Of a stretch of 64,000 bases of DNA, positions 25,602 to 37,608 are shown in pieces. The translations under genes and the position numbers were made by a program. The first letter of the stretch is position 1. Every line of letters starts with the position of its first letter. This DNA comes from Oikopleura dioica. Taxonomy: Eukaryota; Chordata; Appendicularia; Copelata; Oikopleuridae. The notes beneath the pieces are model-generated. The model saw nothing but the letters and a program-made list of their open reading frames with translations, was not told the DNA's origin and made no database searches. The DNA is taken from positions 13,462,501 to 13,526,500 of the forward strand of contig OU015568.1 in the NCBI GenBank assembly GCA_907165135.1, read 5' to 3'.

Positions 25602-26050
25602 GATCGCCGATCTTATTAAAAAAATAAATTCACCTTGAAAATTGATATAAAATTCGTTTTATTTATTTGGCAAACCTGGCAGGACTAAACAAAAATATTG
25701 AGGAAGAGACGGTTTTGAGAAAAAGAGGGAGGGGCTCTGAGAAAGTGCCACTGGTCCTCCGGCTGCTGGAAGAGGCGAGGTTCCCATGGGTCCTCCGATT
25801 CCCGCCCGCTGGCTGGAAATGTAGAAAAATGAGATTTTGGGATAATGACGATGGGATAAGAGAATGATACAGAAGGGAGACCAATAAATAAAGAAAATTT
25901 ATTTAATACAATTTTAAGCAAGATAAATGAGTTGGAAATAATAACGCAAAATTATTTTGGAACATTGTCTTGAAATTCTGTATGAAAATCTAATATTGGC
26001 AATTAAAAAACTGATTTAGATGAAATTTTCATATAAAAAAACGTTTCAGA
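25602..26050. other. Intergenic before PWP1
   Basis: Contains the 3' end of the preceding gene and AT-rich sequence. On the minus strand CTACATTTCCAG near 25820 precedes an open Gly/Pro/Ser-rich stretch to about 25663 that could be a terminal exon, but no partner exon was found. The last bases, GTTTCAG then A, form a probable trans-splice acceptor for PWP1. Confidence 0.35.
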
Positions 26051-29042
26051 ATGGCAGAGCCGCGGACTCTAAGCGTAGCGTGGCTTCCTAAAGGAGTTCT
26101 GAAAAGCGTCCCAGATCGCGTGAATTTGGAAGAAGATGAGCTTCTCGAGATCAAAGAAAAGCTGGGAAAAGTGAAAGCAGACGAGAGCGAAGAGGAGCTA
26201 GAATCAGAGGATGAAAATATGGAAACTGTATCGGATGAGAAGAAAGCGCTCAGACCGGAATTGGAAAAGGTAAGTTTTCGTGCTTTGTAACAAAGCCTTT
26301 GTTTAGTTGAATTTAATGCATTTTCAGGAAGACAGCGATGTGTGGGATAAATTCAACCTGGACGATTACGACGACGAGCCGGGAATCATCGATCCAGGCA
26401 GCATCGGCGCTTTGGTTCACGAGGGAGAAGATGAGTACACCCCCGTTGGAGAATTCGACAAGGAAGACGAAGAAGATTTGGTGATCAAACCGGAAGATCA
26501 TGTTCTGTTAGCTGGTGTGGATAGTCCAGAAGGAACTGCAGCTGTTGAGGTATTTTTAATCTCTGAATCTAAAATGCTTCTTCATAATTTTTCATTTTGA
26601 AGATGAAAAAGCCGCCTTCTGCTTTTTAAAGTGTATTGAGTATAAATTTCCTTTTCTAAATAATTTCTAGGTTCGAATTTTTAACTCGAACGAAGAATAC
26701 TACGTCCGCAACGACATTCCCCTTTCCGGCCCTCCCCTCGTTCTCGCCTACATCAATTCCGAAATCGGCGAAGCTGTGGAGGAAGAAGAAGGCGCAGAGT
26801 ATGGCAACAACTTTGTCGCTGTGGGAACGATCACCAGCGAAATACAGATTTGGGATTTGGACATTATCAACGCTCCAGGGCCAGCGTACGTCTTGAATGG
26901 ACATAAAAAGGTAACAGAAATCAACTTACTCCGCAAGAACCTAACTTGAGACTTATTTAAGGACACAGCCGTCGTTTCCCTCAGTTGGGACGGAAAGAAT
27001 CAACTTGCTTCGGGCGGAACGGACGGACAGGCACTTGTCTGGTCGCTGGAGAACGCGCAGAAAGTGGCGCTGGGAAAGAAATCTGATTCTCCAATTAACC
27101 AAATTATCTTTTCCAAGAGCGAGCGCATAATTACTGGCAACGGCGTTGGCCTCACCAAAATATTCGACAAAAGGTAATCTATTTCATTACCAGAGAAAAA
27201 GGAATAAAGAAGTCGATTTATCTATCTTCGGACATTTTATTACTTATCAAAAGGAATTTCAAAGAAGTAATAAGAAAAAGATATTCTTCATTAGATTGAA
27301 TTTTTATAATTTATTGTGTATTTGTGACAATTTTTTTCGTTTCAGAGAGAAATGGGTTTGCGTACGAGACCTAAAACTCAACGCCGAAATAGAGAAGATT
27401 GCTGTTTCGGAAGAATTGATCGCCGTCGGCACGGCAGAAGGCAATATCTGTCTCATCAACCAGGCGAGCCCAGAGTTGCAAATTTTGTGAGCTAGCTGAG
27501 CTGAGCTATCTGAGCTAGCTGAGCTACAGCTCAGCTCAGCTCAGCTCAGCAATTTTGAGGTGAGGGTCAGCTCAGCTCAGCTCAGCTCAATTTGACCTCA
27601 GCTCAGCTAGCTCAGCTCAATGGTTCTTCGAAAAGAGCCAGCTCAGCTCAGCTAGCTCAATTTTAACCTCAGCTCAGCTAGCTCAGCTCAGCTCAGTCTA
27701 TTGAGCTGACAAAGATCGAACCACTTTTGATTGGTCTTTTTTTCAAAAACTTCGACGTATTTTCTATTCATGCTTTCCTGTTGGTCAATTTTAGATAGAA
27801 ATAATTCGAGTTTTCTTTGAAACAAGAGAGAAATTTAATAAAAAAAAGGGCTTCCGATAAAGAAATAATTAAGTACAGATGGTAAATATTTGATTGCGAA
27901 TGTGAGAGACTGGTCTAGGGGTGTGCGAGGGCAGGGGCTCCCTGTCCATCTACGCTAGAAGGTTGAAACATTGGCTCATCCACATAAATGATACCACTGT
28001 ATAATATTTTGGAGGATTCCTTATTGTTAAATGACAGAATAAATTTTTTTATGTCAAAAAGGTGCGATGTTGCGAGTGAGATGCTGGTCTAGGGGTGTGT
28101 GAGGGCAGGGGCTCCCTGTCCATCTACTCTAGAAGGTTGAAATTCGCTTCAACACATTTTTTTGGCATTTTTATAGTAAATAAAAATCAGCTTTTTCAGC
28201 TCAGCTCAGCTAGCTCAGCTCAGCTCAGCTAGCTCAGCATAAAAAATGGTCAGCTCAGCTCAGCTAGCTCAGTTTGAGAAATCACCAGCTCAGCTCAGCT
28301 CAGCTCAAAAATTTTCAAATATGACCCAGCTCAGCTCAGCTCAGCTCAATTTTTTTGATAAAAACCAGCTCAGCTCAGCTCAGCTCAGTTGTTTTTTATA
28401 AGGAGCCAGCTCAGCTCAGCTCAGCTCAATTTCGACCTCAGCTCAGCTAGCTCAGCTCAGAAAAAATTTTCAAAAATTTGCAACTCTGGGCGAGCCTAAC
28501 GATGACGGCGCATTGGGCGGCGCATTTGCCGAGCCAGCCGATCACGGGACTCCAATTCCGCAGCTCCGAGCATCTCTTCTCCTCTGGTCACATGCCAGGC
28601 GCCAGTCTTACCGTCTGGAACGTGTCAAAACATTTGACAGCGGAAAACGTCAAGACGCAGCCTCTTGCTCAATACAGTCGGAGGAGGCAGAAACAGGGAG
28701 GGAAGATTTTCTCCACCGTCCTTTGTCCAGAAGAGAAATCAGCGCTGGTTCTTGTTGGTGGGGAAAGAGGTGGCCCTCAAGGTAAGAAAAGAGTCAAAAA
28801 TTCGTGGTTATGGTGTACTAGAGAGTTTTATTCAAAAAACTTTCTTTCGTTACTCAATTTTTATTCTAGTCTTTAAAATCACCCAATCCTCGAAGAAAGC
28901 TGAAGACACAGCCGAGGACGATTCAGATACGGAAGACGAGGACGAGGAAATGGCGGAAGACGCGGCCGCCATGAACGATATCAAAGAAGAAGAGTGGGAA
29001 ACAGACGATGGCTCATCGGAAGGCGAAGAAATCGAAGAGTAG
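26051..29042 (+). CDS. PWP1: Periodic tryptophan protein 1 (WD40), exon interrupted by a hAT-like element
   Basis: Nucleolar WD40 protein linked to rRNA gene chromatin and growth control. Exons: 26051-26269, 26328-26549, 26671-26910, 26962-27173, 27346-27470/27474, resuming at 28489/28495-28781, and 28870-29042. The N-terminus LSVAWLPKGVLKSVPD and acidic EDSDVWDKFNLDDYDDE block match the family, then YYVRNDIPLS and EIQIWDLDII. WD repeats follow: SLSWDGKNQLASGG...ALVWSL, GLTKIFD, ISGL-type ITGLQFRSSE and SLTVWNV. The tail is long and acidic. A 1,018-bp element with an 8-bp duplication sits between NQAS and LTMTAHW; the frame is unbroken on both sides. ATG follows GTTTCAG plus one A, suggesting trans-splicing. 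Confidence 0.88.
27471..28488 (+). mobile_element. hAT-like MITE inside a PWP1 exon
   Basis: 1,018 bp with perfect 16-bp inverted ends CAGAGTTGCAAATTTT and an 8-bp duplication GGCGAGCC (27463-27470, 28489-28496). Eight-base duplication and CAGRG-type ends are hAT hallmarks. Behind each end lie long runs of the 5-bp unit AGCTC with GCTAGC centres, on opposite strands, which would fold strongly. No transposase frame. Confidence 0.85.
27894..28143 (+). repeat. 74-bp direct repeat pair inside the hAT-like element
   Basis: Copies at about 27894-27967 and 28070-28143 share TGGTCTAGGGGTGTG, AGGGCAGGGGCTCCCTGTCC and AGAAGGTTGAAA with few differences, 176 bp apart. TGGTCTAGGGG recalls a tRNA A box, but no B box follows. 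It may be a duplicated internal module of the element. Confidence 0.7.
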
Positions 29043-29378
29043 ATTTTTCTTGTTTTCGGTTTCTTTTTAGACTGTGTACCTTTTAAATATATTCTTACGG
29101 ACAGTTATGATTATGTAACTCACTTTTGCTATTGTTCTTATTTTTCAGATCGCAGACATTTCTGTCTGGTAGACGTCCCGGGGGGTTAATAGACGTCTTC
29201 CATGTGGTTAATCTATTTGGATTCAAGAATCCATCAATTTTGACAGAAAAAAGTTCCTGCTCCTGCTGATTATGGGAACACAGCAGGCCCGTGTGTTAAC
29301 TGACGTCTTCTATTTAATACTACTCAAACTTAACTCCGTTTGAGTGCAGATTCTAATTCCAACTTTCTCAACTTCAGA
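29043..29378. other. Intergenic, PWP1 to MTG1
   Basis: 336 bp. The motif GACGTCTTC with a flanking GTTAA(T/C) is seen three times (near 29187-29209 and 29297-29309). It ends in TTTCTCAACTTCAG at 29377, a probable trans-splice acceptor. Confidence 0.4.
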
Positions 29379-32300
29379 ATGTATTTGACCAAAACGCTGC
29401 AAATCAAAATTTCAAACGCGAGACTTTGGAAAAGAGAATATTTTCAACCGTACGGGACGAATTGGACGAAAAAGTGGCTCCCGAGGCATATGAAAGGTAG
29501 AAGAGGAAGATTTTAAAAGCAAATAGAAGTAATCAATTTTATTATCCTTGCCCTTGTCTGACTTCTAAAATGGAAAGAAGAAGAATAAACAAATTCAATC
29601 GCCTTTTTTTTGTTCTTTCGCGGCGTAGCGAATACCGTAGATGCCCCTTTCCAGAGCTAACGAGACAATATGGGCAGAGAAGATAAACTTTGATATAAGG
29701 GCGAAACGCAGCGAACATTTCCTCGCAAGTTCAAAAGGTCAATTGCGTCATAGAAGTTGTCGACGCGCGCCTTCCGCTGAGCTCGCGAAATTACAACTTT
29801 GCGGCGCAGGGACGCGCTCCAAGGGTGAGTAAAAACTTTAAATCTACTATTGAGGGGATCGATAATAATTTTTTAGATCATACTGTCCGTAAGCAATCAA
29901 AGTTGTTCTTTAGAATACTTTTCCTTGATCAAATCAAATAAAATTTTTAACTTTCAGTGACTATTGTCACTTCTGATCGAAAATCAACATAATAAATAAC
30001 ATAATTAATTTAATCGTTTCTAAAGAAGGAAATCATGTCCAGAAGAAAAAACTCTAGTTATCACTAACTTATTTGATAACCAATTTCCGTACACGGTCTT
30101 GTACGTTGCCTATTTTCAACATCAAAATAGTCAAGACCATAAAGTTTGAAGTTAGTCTTAGAATAAGATTTTTCTCCGCCTTTAGAGAATTGAAAGTTAC
30201 ACAGAATATAGTATCCTGAAGATACTTGTTATTTTTGACGTGACAATCGTCACTCGTTTACGCGACAATTTCTTTCAAGAGCTTTGATAAGATATCATTA
30301 CATCTTTTTTACATGAAATAAAGTCCTTCTTTAGCTAGTTCTTTTCAACAAAGAAGACCTGGCGAATCTAACTCCCGCCGAGAAAAAGTACTTCACGCAG
30401 CAAGAACTAGAATCGGCAGAAGCTGTCGTCTGGGGCTGCGCGAACGAAACAAGTCCATCGATGCTCCCAGAGCTGCTGGAAAAAGTAGTAAAAATTACGC
30501 GGCGATGGCGATCTGAGCGCGGAACTATCGAGTGTCTGATCAGCGGGATACGGGCTGGGTTTTTTATACCTTTCATTCTACGACTACCTGTAGGGCGGGC
30601 GAATTTTTGAGCTCGAAAATAGTTACTGTTTCGCTTTAGTGGAACGGTCACGTGATCAAACGAAGCCTCTTCAAGCTCGTTTTTCCATGGAGAAAGCATT
30701 TAAAAATAGAGAGACTCGAACAGCATCTGAGAAATCAAAAATGTTCTTCCTCGATCCCCAAATTACGCGAAGCCATAAGACCCCAGATCTGCAAATCCGA
30801 CCCTAGCTGACCCAAATTAGTCATTTTGGAACAGAATAAATGACACAAGAAGGGCGTCGTAAATTCAATGCAGAATGCACGTTTGAAGAAACTGTTGATT
30901 GACTCAATTATCACCTCCCCAAAATAATTCTAAAGTGAAACAATAGTACCGTCCCAATTAAATTGAATGAACCGTTCTTGAAGTTCAGATGATCTAGATT
31001 AGAGGGATATAGATTTACTACTTCCATTGTCGTACTTTTTATTTTGAATTGGTATACAAGAGATTAAACCGGCCGAAGAAAACCCATTCCAGCGAACACA
31101 GGAAAATCGACGCTGATCAACAACTTGCGCCGGACATTTATTGAGAAGAATATCAATCACCGCGGCGTGTGCCTAACAGGAGACGCGCCTGCAATCACTC
31201 GGGACAGGGGCTCCATTCCATCCCTCAATTAGTTTATATATATTTGAAAGAAATAATTTGAGCATTGACGTCACCGTCATCTCACTAGAGACTTCGCTCA
31301 ATGAAAAAAAGCGTTTTATTTCGACGATAAAAAAGGGTTGAAAATGAAAAATCTAAATATAGAAAAATAGGCAAATATATCAAATTGATTTAGCCAAGGG
31401 CGGAAGTTCGAAATCAAGGTCGAGTGAGCTTGACTCTGAGCTTGAGTCAAGTCAAATTGACGTCACCTGGGTGGGGTTCCCTTTCTTTTGTTCTTCTACT
31501 TCTTTTTCTTTCTAGCAGTTATCTTTTATACTTCCCTTGAAAGAAGACTGCAATGTCTCGGAAATCAGATCAGATCAGTCTTTAGAGATATTATTCTTCA
31601 GAAGATTTTCGATTAAAAATATTTATTATTGGAAATTTTATTATAAAAGTAGACAAGTTCGCGAGAGTTTGTTTAAAAAGCTGTTTTGGTGGAAAAGGTG
31701 GCCTGGGAAATTGCGCGAAAGCGAGATACTTTCGATCGGATTCCTTCATAATTGTCCAAGGCCAAATTGAAAACGTATTTAGCAAGAGCATAAAGCTGTC
31801 AGAGCCCTTCTCAGAAATTGTCCGAACGCATATTGGTGCATGAAAGCCCGCGGATATTTGTGAGAGACACTCCGGGCGTCTATTCATTCGAAGATGTCGC
31901 CAGAATAAAACAGGTACAGTCAGAGTAAAAGAAAGCTTTTTCGAATACTTTTTCAAGTTCAATTATTGTCATTTTTAAAAGATGAGAGATTATTTTTTAA
32001 TTGACTTTATTCTTTTTTTTTGAGAGAAGGCTTTTGACATTCTTCTGTAACATATTTTTGGTTTTTTATTTGGGATCTTAAAATTTTAAGATCCCTCTTG
32101 TTTGAGCAGTTTCGTATTTGTTCTGGATAAGGGCAAATAGTCTTCTGAAATATCAACTGAATTTTATATTTAAATTCTTGCTTCCTAACAAGAGAATTTA
32201 AGTGATTTTCGGAGAGCGTTAGAAAATAATTCGTCTCATCAGTTATCTTTTAATATCACGAGATCAAGTGGAGAAAATACGTAAATAAATGTATTTATAG

Positions 32301-33284
32301 CAGTTGTATTGCGCTCTTTTTTATCTTTCTTTTCACATATTCGATTTAATCTTTTTTTACTATCTTCAGAGAAATTTTTCAAGAAAGTTTTTAAGTTACT
32401 TTCGGTAAGGCATTTTCGTATTAAAGTCCTTTTTCAAAATGAAAAGAATTAGTGATACTAGAAGATTATTTATTGAATAAGTTTATGATTGAATAAATAA
32501 CATTTTAGGTTGCCTTGGCGGCTGGAAATCTCTTCCCAGTCGATCTTATACCAGACGGTCATGTCCAGGTCGCCGACTACATTCTTTACGTTTTGAACCA
32601 ACGCGAATGCTGGAATCACTACACAAATTTCGCCTCCCTGTCTCTCCCGAGCGACAACATAAATACTCTTTTGGCAGGTACTGCTCATCACAATATGATT
32701 TCGTCTATGTGACATAGACTATGTCCGTTTTTTGCTTACTTTGTTTCTAGCGATTTGTGAAAAGTATCAGCTCTATCATGAACCTGTTGAGCTACTGAGT
32801 CGAGCCATGGATCAAGGAAAATGAGTTAAAAGCAGCATTAACTACAACCGAATCATTTTGTATATTTCGACGCCAGAGAACTCACGAGTTTGGTCGAAAT
32901 TACCATTCCAAAGTGCATAAGTGCTTGAAGTACAGTATGTGCCAGCGTCTTAGCCAAGCGCAATGTTCCACAGCATATATATAATAAATTATATTGAAGG
33001 ATCCTTGTCAGCGCTGATTGTCCAAGTGTCAGTCACTGTAGTAATTTTATACCAATTTATCGACCAATTTCGCTCTCCAAAAAAGGAGGAAAATCTGCTT
33101 TTAACTTTGTTCAGAAAATAGACAAGTCAGAGTGATGCGAAAAACAAAAGCAGCTGAATTATTCGTCAAAGAGTTTCAGGCTGGTAGACTTCGAAGCGTC
33201 TTATTAGAGGATCACTCAAAGTTACCCAAATCAATAAGGCACAGGAAAAGGGCTCCAGATAGAGAACCGACGTCATTTTTTTGA
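29379..33284 (+). CDS. MTG1: Mitochondrial ribosome-associated GTPase 1
   Basis: Circularly permuted GTPase that helps assemble the mitochondrial large ribosomal subunit at the inner membrane. Eight exons (29379-29496, 29700-29824, 30335-30551, 31093-31208, 31815-31913, 32509-32677, 32751-32816, 33115-33284) total exactly 360 codons; human has 334 residues. Motif order is permuted: VIEVVDARLP, LVLFNKEDL (G4), G1 GIPNTGKSTLINNLRR, GDAPAITRD (G2), RDTPGV (G3), then LFPVDLIPDGHVQVADYILY and AAELFVKEFQAGRL. To keep frame, introns 3 and 4 must start with GG and intron 7 with GA, all ending AG; intron 3 splits the P-loop itself, so the reading is well constrained. Introns here are unusually long (200-600 bp). 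ATG lies one base after CTTCAG. Confidence 0.88.
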
Positions 33285-36200
33285 TTCGCGTTAAATGCAT
33301 TAGAACTAACTTGAGTTCAAAGACACTCATTTTTACCAGCGTTTTTGAACTATAAAAAAGCTCAAATTTGAAATATATTTTTCGCTAGAAATATCCCCCT
33401 TATGATCTCAGAGGATAGATTTCGCGAATCAGTCTCAGAATATACTGTACTGCGATTTTAATTAGAGCCTTTCACAGTCCAATGATGGCGATGTTCCCAA
33501 GTTGATAATTACTTTTTCTCTAATTACAAACCTTCCTTCTTCATTTTTTTCCTGCCCACTGGATTCTCGCTGCTGATTTTTTCACCTTTTCAGAGATTTG
33601 GTAGAAAACATAAAGGAAAACGCCCGGAAGTGAAGGTCAATCCCCGAGTGGACTCCGGATGAGTTTTTACGAAAAATGACGATTTCGACAGCTTCTTCTG
33701 AATGGGAAAGTACAGAACCAACGGCCAGTGGCCGCCCACAACCTCGGATAACGGTAAATGGTTCCTCAATACGCAAAAACTAACGGGTGTGTCTTTTGGT
33801 GATCTTTTTTCTTATTTTCCATTGTTGTAATAAAACGGAAAGACTGAGAAACTAAAACCTAGGTGTCAAAAGGCAAGTTTAATTGCGAATAATAAAGTGG
33901 ATAAGGCGGCTAAGTGGCGACCGGTTAGTGCGGCAGCCCTCTGGGGAGATTATCATTCCCAAGTTGGACTAAACCTAAAAATGCGGCTTTCATCCCTTAT
34001 TGTGGAGATTTTAACGAGTTAGATTTTCGATGCGATTATTTGTGGAAATTAAATCAATTCATCTTTCATGATTTCAATTCCGGAGGCGAAATACAGTAAA
34101 AACGCGCCATAAGTTACGCTCGCGCCCTCAGACAGGACGAGAACTGGCCGCGGGCGTGACGTCTATCATTTTCTCTCGCTGAAGCTGCTCGTTTTTTCAT
34201 CGTTTTTTTCCGAAGTTCTTTTTTGTAATGTATGTAAGCGTGTGCCCAAGAGAGGGAGAGAAGGAGAAGCGTGTGCCTGAAGGGCATCACTCGACGTAAA
34301 AGAGACAGAGAGTGAGGGAACGATTCTCGGGCAATAGTGGCCGAGAGCAGGGCGCCGCGGAAAGCTGCTCGAGCTTTTAACTGCGGCCACTTACTTTGCC
34401 TCTCCAAATCTATTTTCAGAAAGTAAAAATAATAAAACAAGAAAAACTTTTTTTTTATAATTAGAGATCGAAATAGAAAAAGAAAAATAATGTAAAGATC
34501 GAAAATGAGAGGATCAAGATACAGGCAATTTGCGCAAATATTAAATTAGATATTCACTGAATTATGACTCAGGCAGAAAGAATTGAGAGAATAGTTCAGA
34601 CGCGTAGATCATCCCTCAACCCCTAATTCGTCACTCGACCATTAACCATAAGAGGCGCAATTAAAACATATCGTTTCGGTCCTTTTGTGCTCTCTATTTA
34701 TTCTTCTGAATTTTTTATACGCGAAGATTCTCTTCTATGATTTCATCATTGGGCTTCCAATTTTATATTTTCATCAATCAAACGCGATAAATTTCTTTCT
34801 CAATTCATTTGCGGCTAATTCGCAGCTGAAGAAGAGCTTCTCCAAATTTAAATTAATGTACAGTGGTGGAGACGATATTTCGAGTATTTTATCTCTCTGA
34901 ATAATATACCGTACATAAAACAATACGAAGAGGTCTTCTTTCTTGGACCACGCGCCCGAGGGGATTATAGAACGTTTTCAAATAGCGGGGAATAGCAAGC
35001 TCAAGTCTACAGCCCCAGCGCTGACGCGCGTGAAAGAAAGAAAGTAATCCTCACGTTACTCAAAGGCACAATAGATGCTTACATAAGATGCTCTCTATGC
35101 TGCGTGTAGTTCTAGTGGCAGGAAAACTGTGTTCTCGATACGATAACTGAGTATAGCTCGATGGCGCTTGTGCTTGGGCAAACAAAAAAAGAAAACTCTT
35201 CAAACTCCCCTAGCATCGTAGCGCGTGTAGCAAATTATTACAACCGGGCGCAGGAAAAATAGTAACCGTCTGTCCCTGAAGCACTTTTTCACTAAATTTT
35301 CGAAGAATAAATAGAGAGGAGAGCAAAACGCCGAGAGATCCGATTTTTACTGCCCCGATGAAAAGCGCGTAAAAATTTCTGCCAAAGAATGAATTTGCAG
35401 CATTACACAAGCTCGAGGCAACCACCTTCCATGCTTGACTTTGTGCCTGAGTCTGACGAAGCGGAAATTAGGAAATTGTGTGCCCAATTTATGGCATTTC
35501 ATGCTGGTAGTTCCAATTTGATATGAGAAGGATACGAGTGATGAAAATTTATATTTTTTTATATTCCCCGCTTGACATTTTACGAGAAATTGAGAATTTA
35601 AAGTAAGCGTAGATTTAAATTGGCACGCCACTGTAGTTATGTCCGTCCTGCTGTAGGATCAAGCTATCACCCGAATTCCAGGACCGGACGCCGAGCATCG
35701 GTAAGTCACATTTTCTCTCCACTTTTTTTTTTCATGAAAGTCAGATTTTTCAACGTCCTATCGTATCTACCGGCCAATTATAGCCTTGCCCTTTTCCACT
35801 TTGTTTCGATCACCGTTTTTTCTTGTATTTTTACTGCATAAGTCTTGAGTAAATATTTGCCCGGCCTTGTAAACGGATTATTTGGCTTGTCTGTATACAT
35901 TTTGTACTAAATCTGGCATGTTCCATATTGTGTGTATTGCCCCGAGAGAGCGTATTTCGTTATTGCTTCGGGCAGCAATAGCAATTGCTTGCGGCAGATC
36001 CAAAAAAGATTAGCGCATTTATTGGGGCAATATTCTCCAAGTAGCTCCTAATCGGGTTTCAGCGATTTCGAATTGAAAAAAAAATAAATGCTAACAAAAA
36101 GGAATAACAATTTCTTCGCTTAGGGGTCGAGATTGAATTTTCAGCGGTTTGAATGAAAAGCAAAAAATGATTCCAATTTCTGAGTGACCGCGCTCAAGGT

Positions 36201-37608
36201 CGAACTCAAAGAATCATCTTCTTTTATTTCTTCTTAGTGTTGATAAATCCATAAATCTTTTCATCTTGCGCAATCTAATATCCACGTTATATATAGATTT
36301 ATCAGGCTTATAATCTATGGTTATTGAATTGAGATAAACGGGCTTGTTATCCAAGCACCCGATCACCCGACGGGCAGTTATTTGGTTTGAAATAGAACCT
36401 TCCACATTTTCCCGATGGTTTCTACTGAACGAAGCCAATGATCATTTGCCCGAGAAAAACAATAAATTTTATTAACGCATGGACTTATACAAAGAACTAA
36501 ACGTCTGTTTTACCGCGTGGCAAATTGAGGAACCATTAAATGAGATCGTCAGGCCGCCCGTTTACTCCTCCTCGGTCCCAATCCGAGTTAATCACAGGCC
36601 CTCGCCGAGCGCAGAAAGTCCCTCGGTGAGCGGCTCTGCCCCAGTATGCGGGTTTCATTTGAAATCAACAACGAGCCCCATTTATTTTTCTTGAGATCAA
36701 CGAGGAAATTCTTAAAGTTCAAATTTTTGGCATACGTTCACTTGATTAATGCTCCAGCGCCTGTTGGACAGATTCACTTGAGCGCGCGAGTTTATTTTTG
36801 GCATTTGAGCAAGCTGCTCGATCATCATTTAGCTCCAAAAATACGATGCTAGAGTTCGTTTTTGGATACACTTACCCAGCGTGAACTAAGATCAAGGTCG
36901 AATATTAGCCAACCTAGAATAAATTATCTTCCTAATCTTGCCAGCTTCACTGCTTTTACATTTACAGTTGTGTCCAGATCAAGAAATCTTTATTGACTTA
37001 CGTCAATTTGAAAGTGTTATACTATCAGATCGATCATAAAAATCACTTGCTATTTGCATGTACGGCACATCGACTGTGCTTCTACCGTCTTTCTTTAGTT
37101 AAATTTTTGGAATTCTTTTTTTCGACTTTTCGTGAAAGAGATGGCTCGGACTATAGAACGGCACGAGATAGAGAACGAGTCAGACGAGGCTTGCCCAGAG
37201 GCGAATGCCTGGGATACCGTATTTACAAAGTAGTTCCGCTGAAAGAAGTCAAATAGCAAAATTGCCGAAACTAAATGCGGCTAAATAAAGAAAAACGCTT
37301 AGTTCGCTAGTGACTGAGCCAGTCAATTAATTTTTGTTCACACGAAGTCGGCCCTTGAAAGCGTACAAAACATTTATAATTTCAAAGTCCTTATAAGTTG
37401 ATAGGCTCATTATGACGTCAATAGCGAGACCTGGTGTTACGTCCAGGCATAGCAAGATTTAGAGTTATATATACAGAATTTCCTCGTTGATTTCTTGCAA
37501 AAGATTTCTTTCTAAATAAATTTAGGAGGAATTTAATTGAAGGTGTTATATTTTGACTTTCTGAAAAGCGAAGCAAAAGCTTGATAAAACTGATCTTCCA
37601 CCTAGCAC
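33285..37608. other. Sparse 4.3-kb region before PDE8, possible small exons
   Basis: No confident gene. Three plus-strand stretches look like exons. Near 33592-33630, after TTTTCAG, the reading is RFGRKHKGKRPEVKVNPR. At about 35638-35700 it is YVRPAVGSSYHPNSRTGRR, ending at GTAAGT. At about 36553-36625, after ATCGTCAG, it is PPVYSSSVPIRVNHRPSPS, ending at GTGAGC. They are basic and Ser/Pro-rich and could be 5' exons of PDE8. No response-regulator or PAS sequence was found. 34100-34400 is GC-rich and may be a promoter. Confidence 0.3.

Noticed and set aside
25663-25884. Minus-strand Gly/Pro/Ser-rich terminal exon
   Set aside because: An acceptor-like TTTCCAG is present, but no upstream exon could be found before PWP1 begins.
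27905-28100. tRNA-derived SINE inside the hAT-like element
   Set aside because: TGGTCTAGGGG resembles an A box but no B box or poly-A tail follows.
34114-34440. 108-codon minus-strand ORF
   Set aside because: Low-complexity reading of GC-rich sequence with no exon signals.
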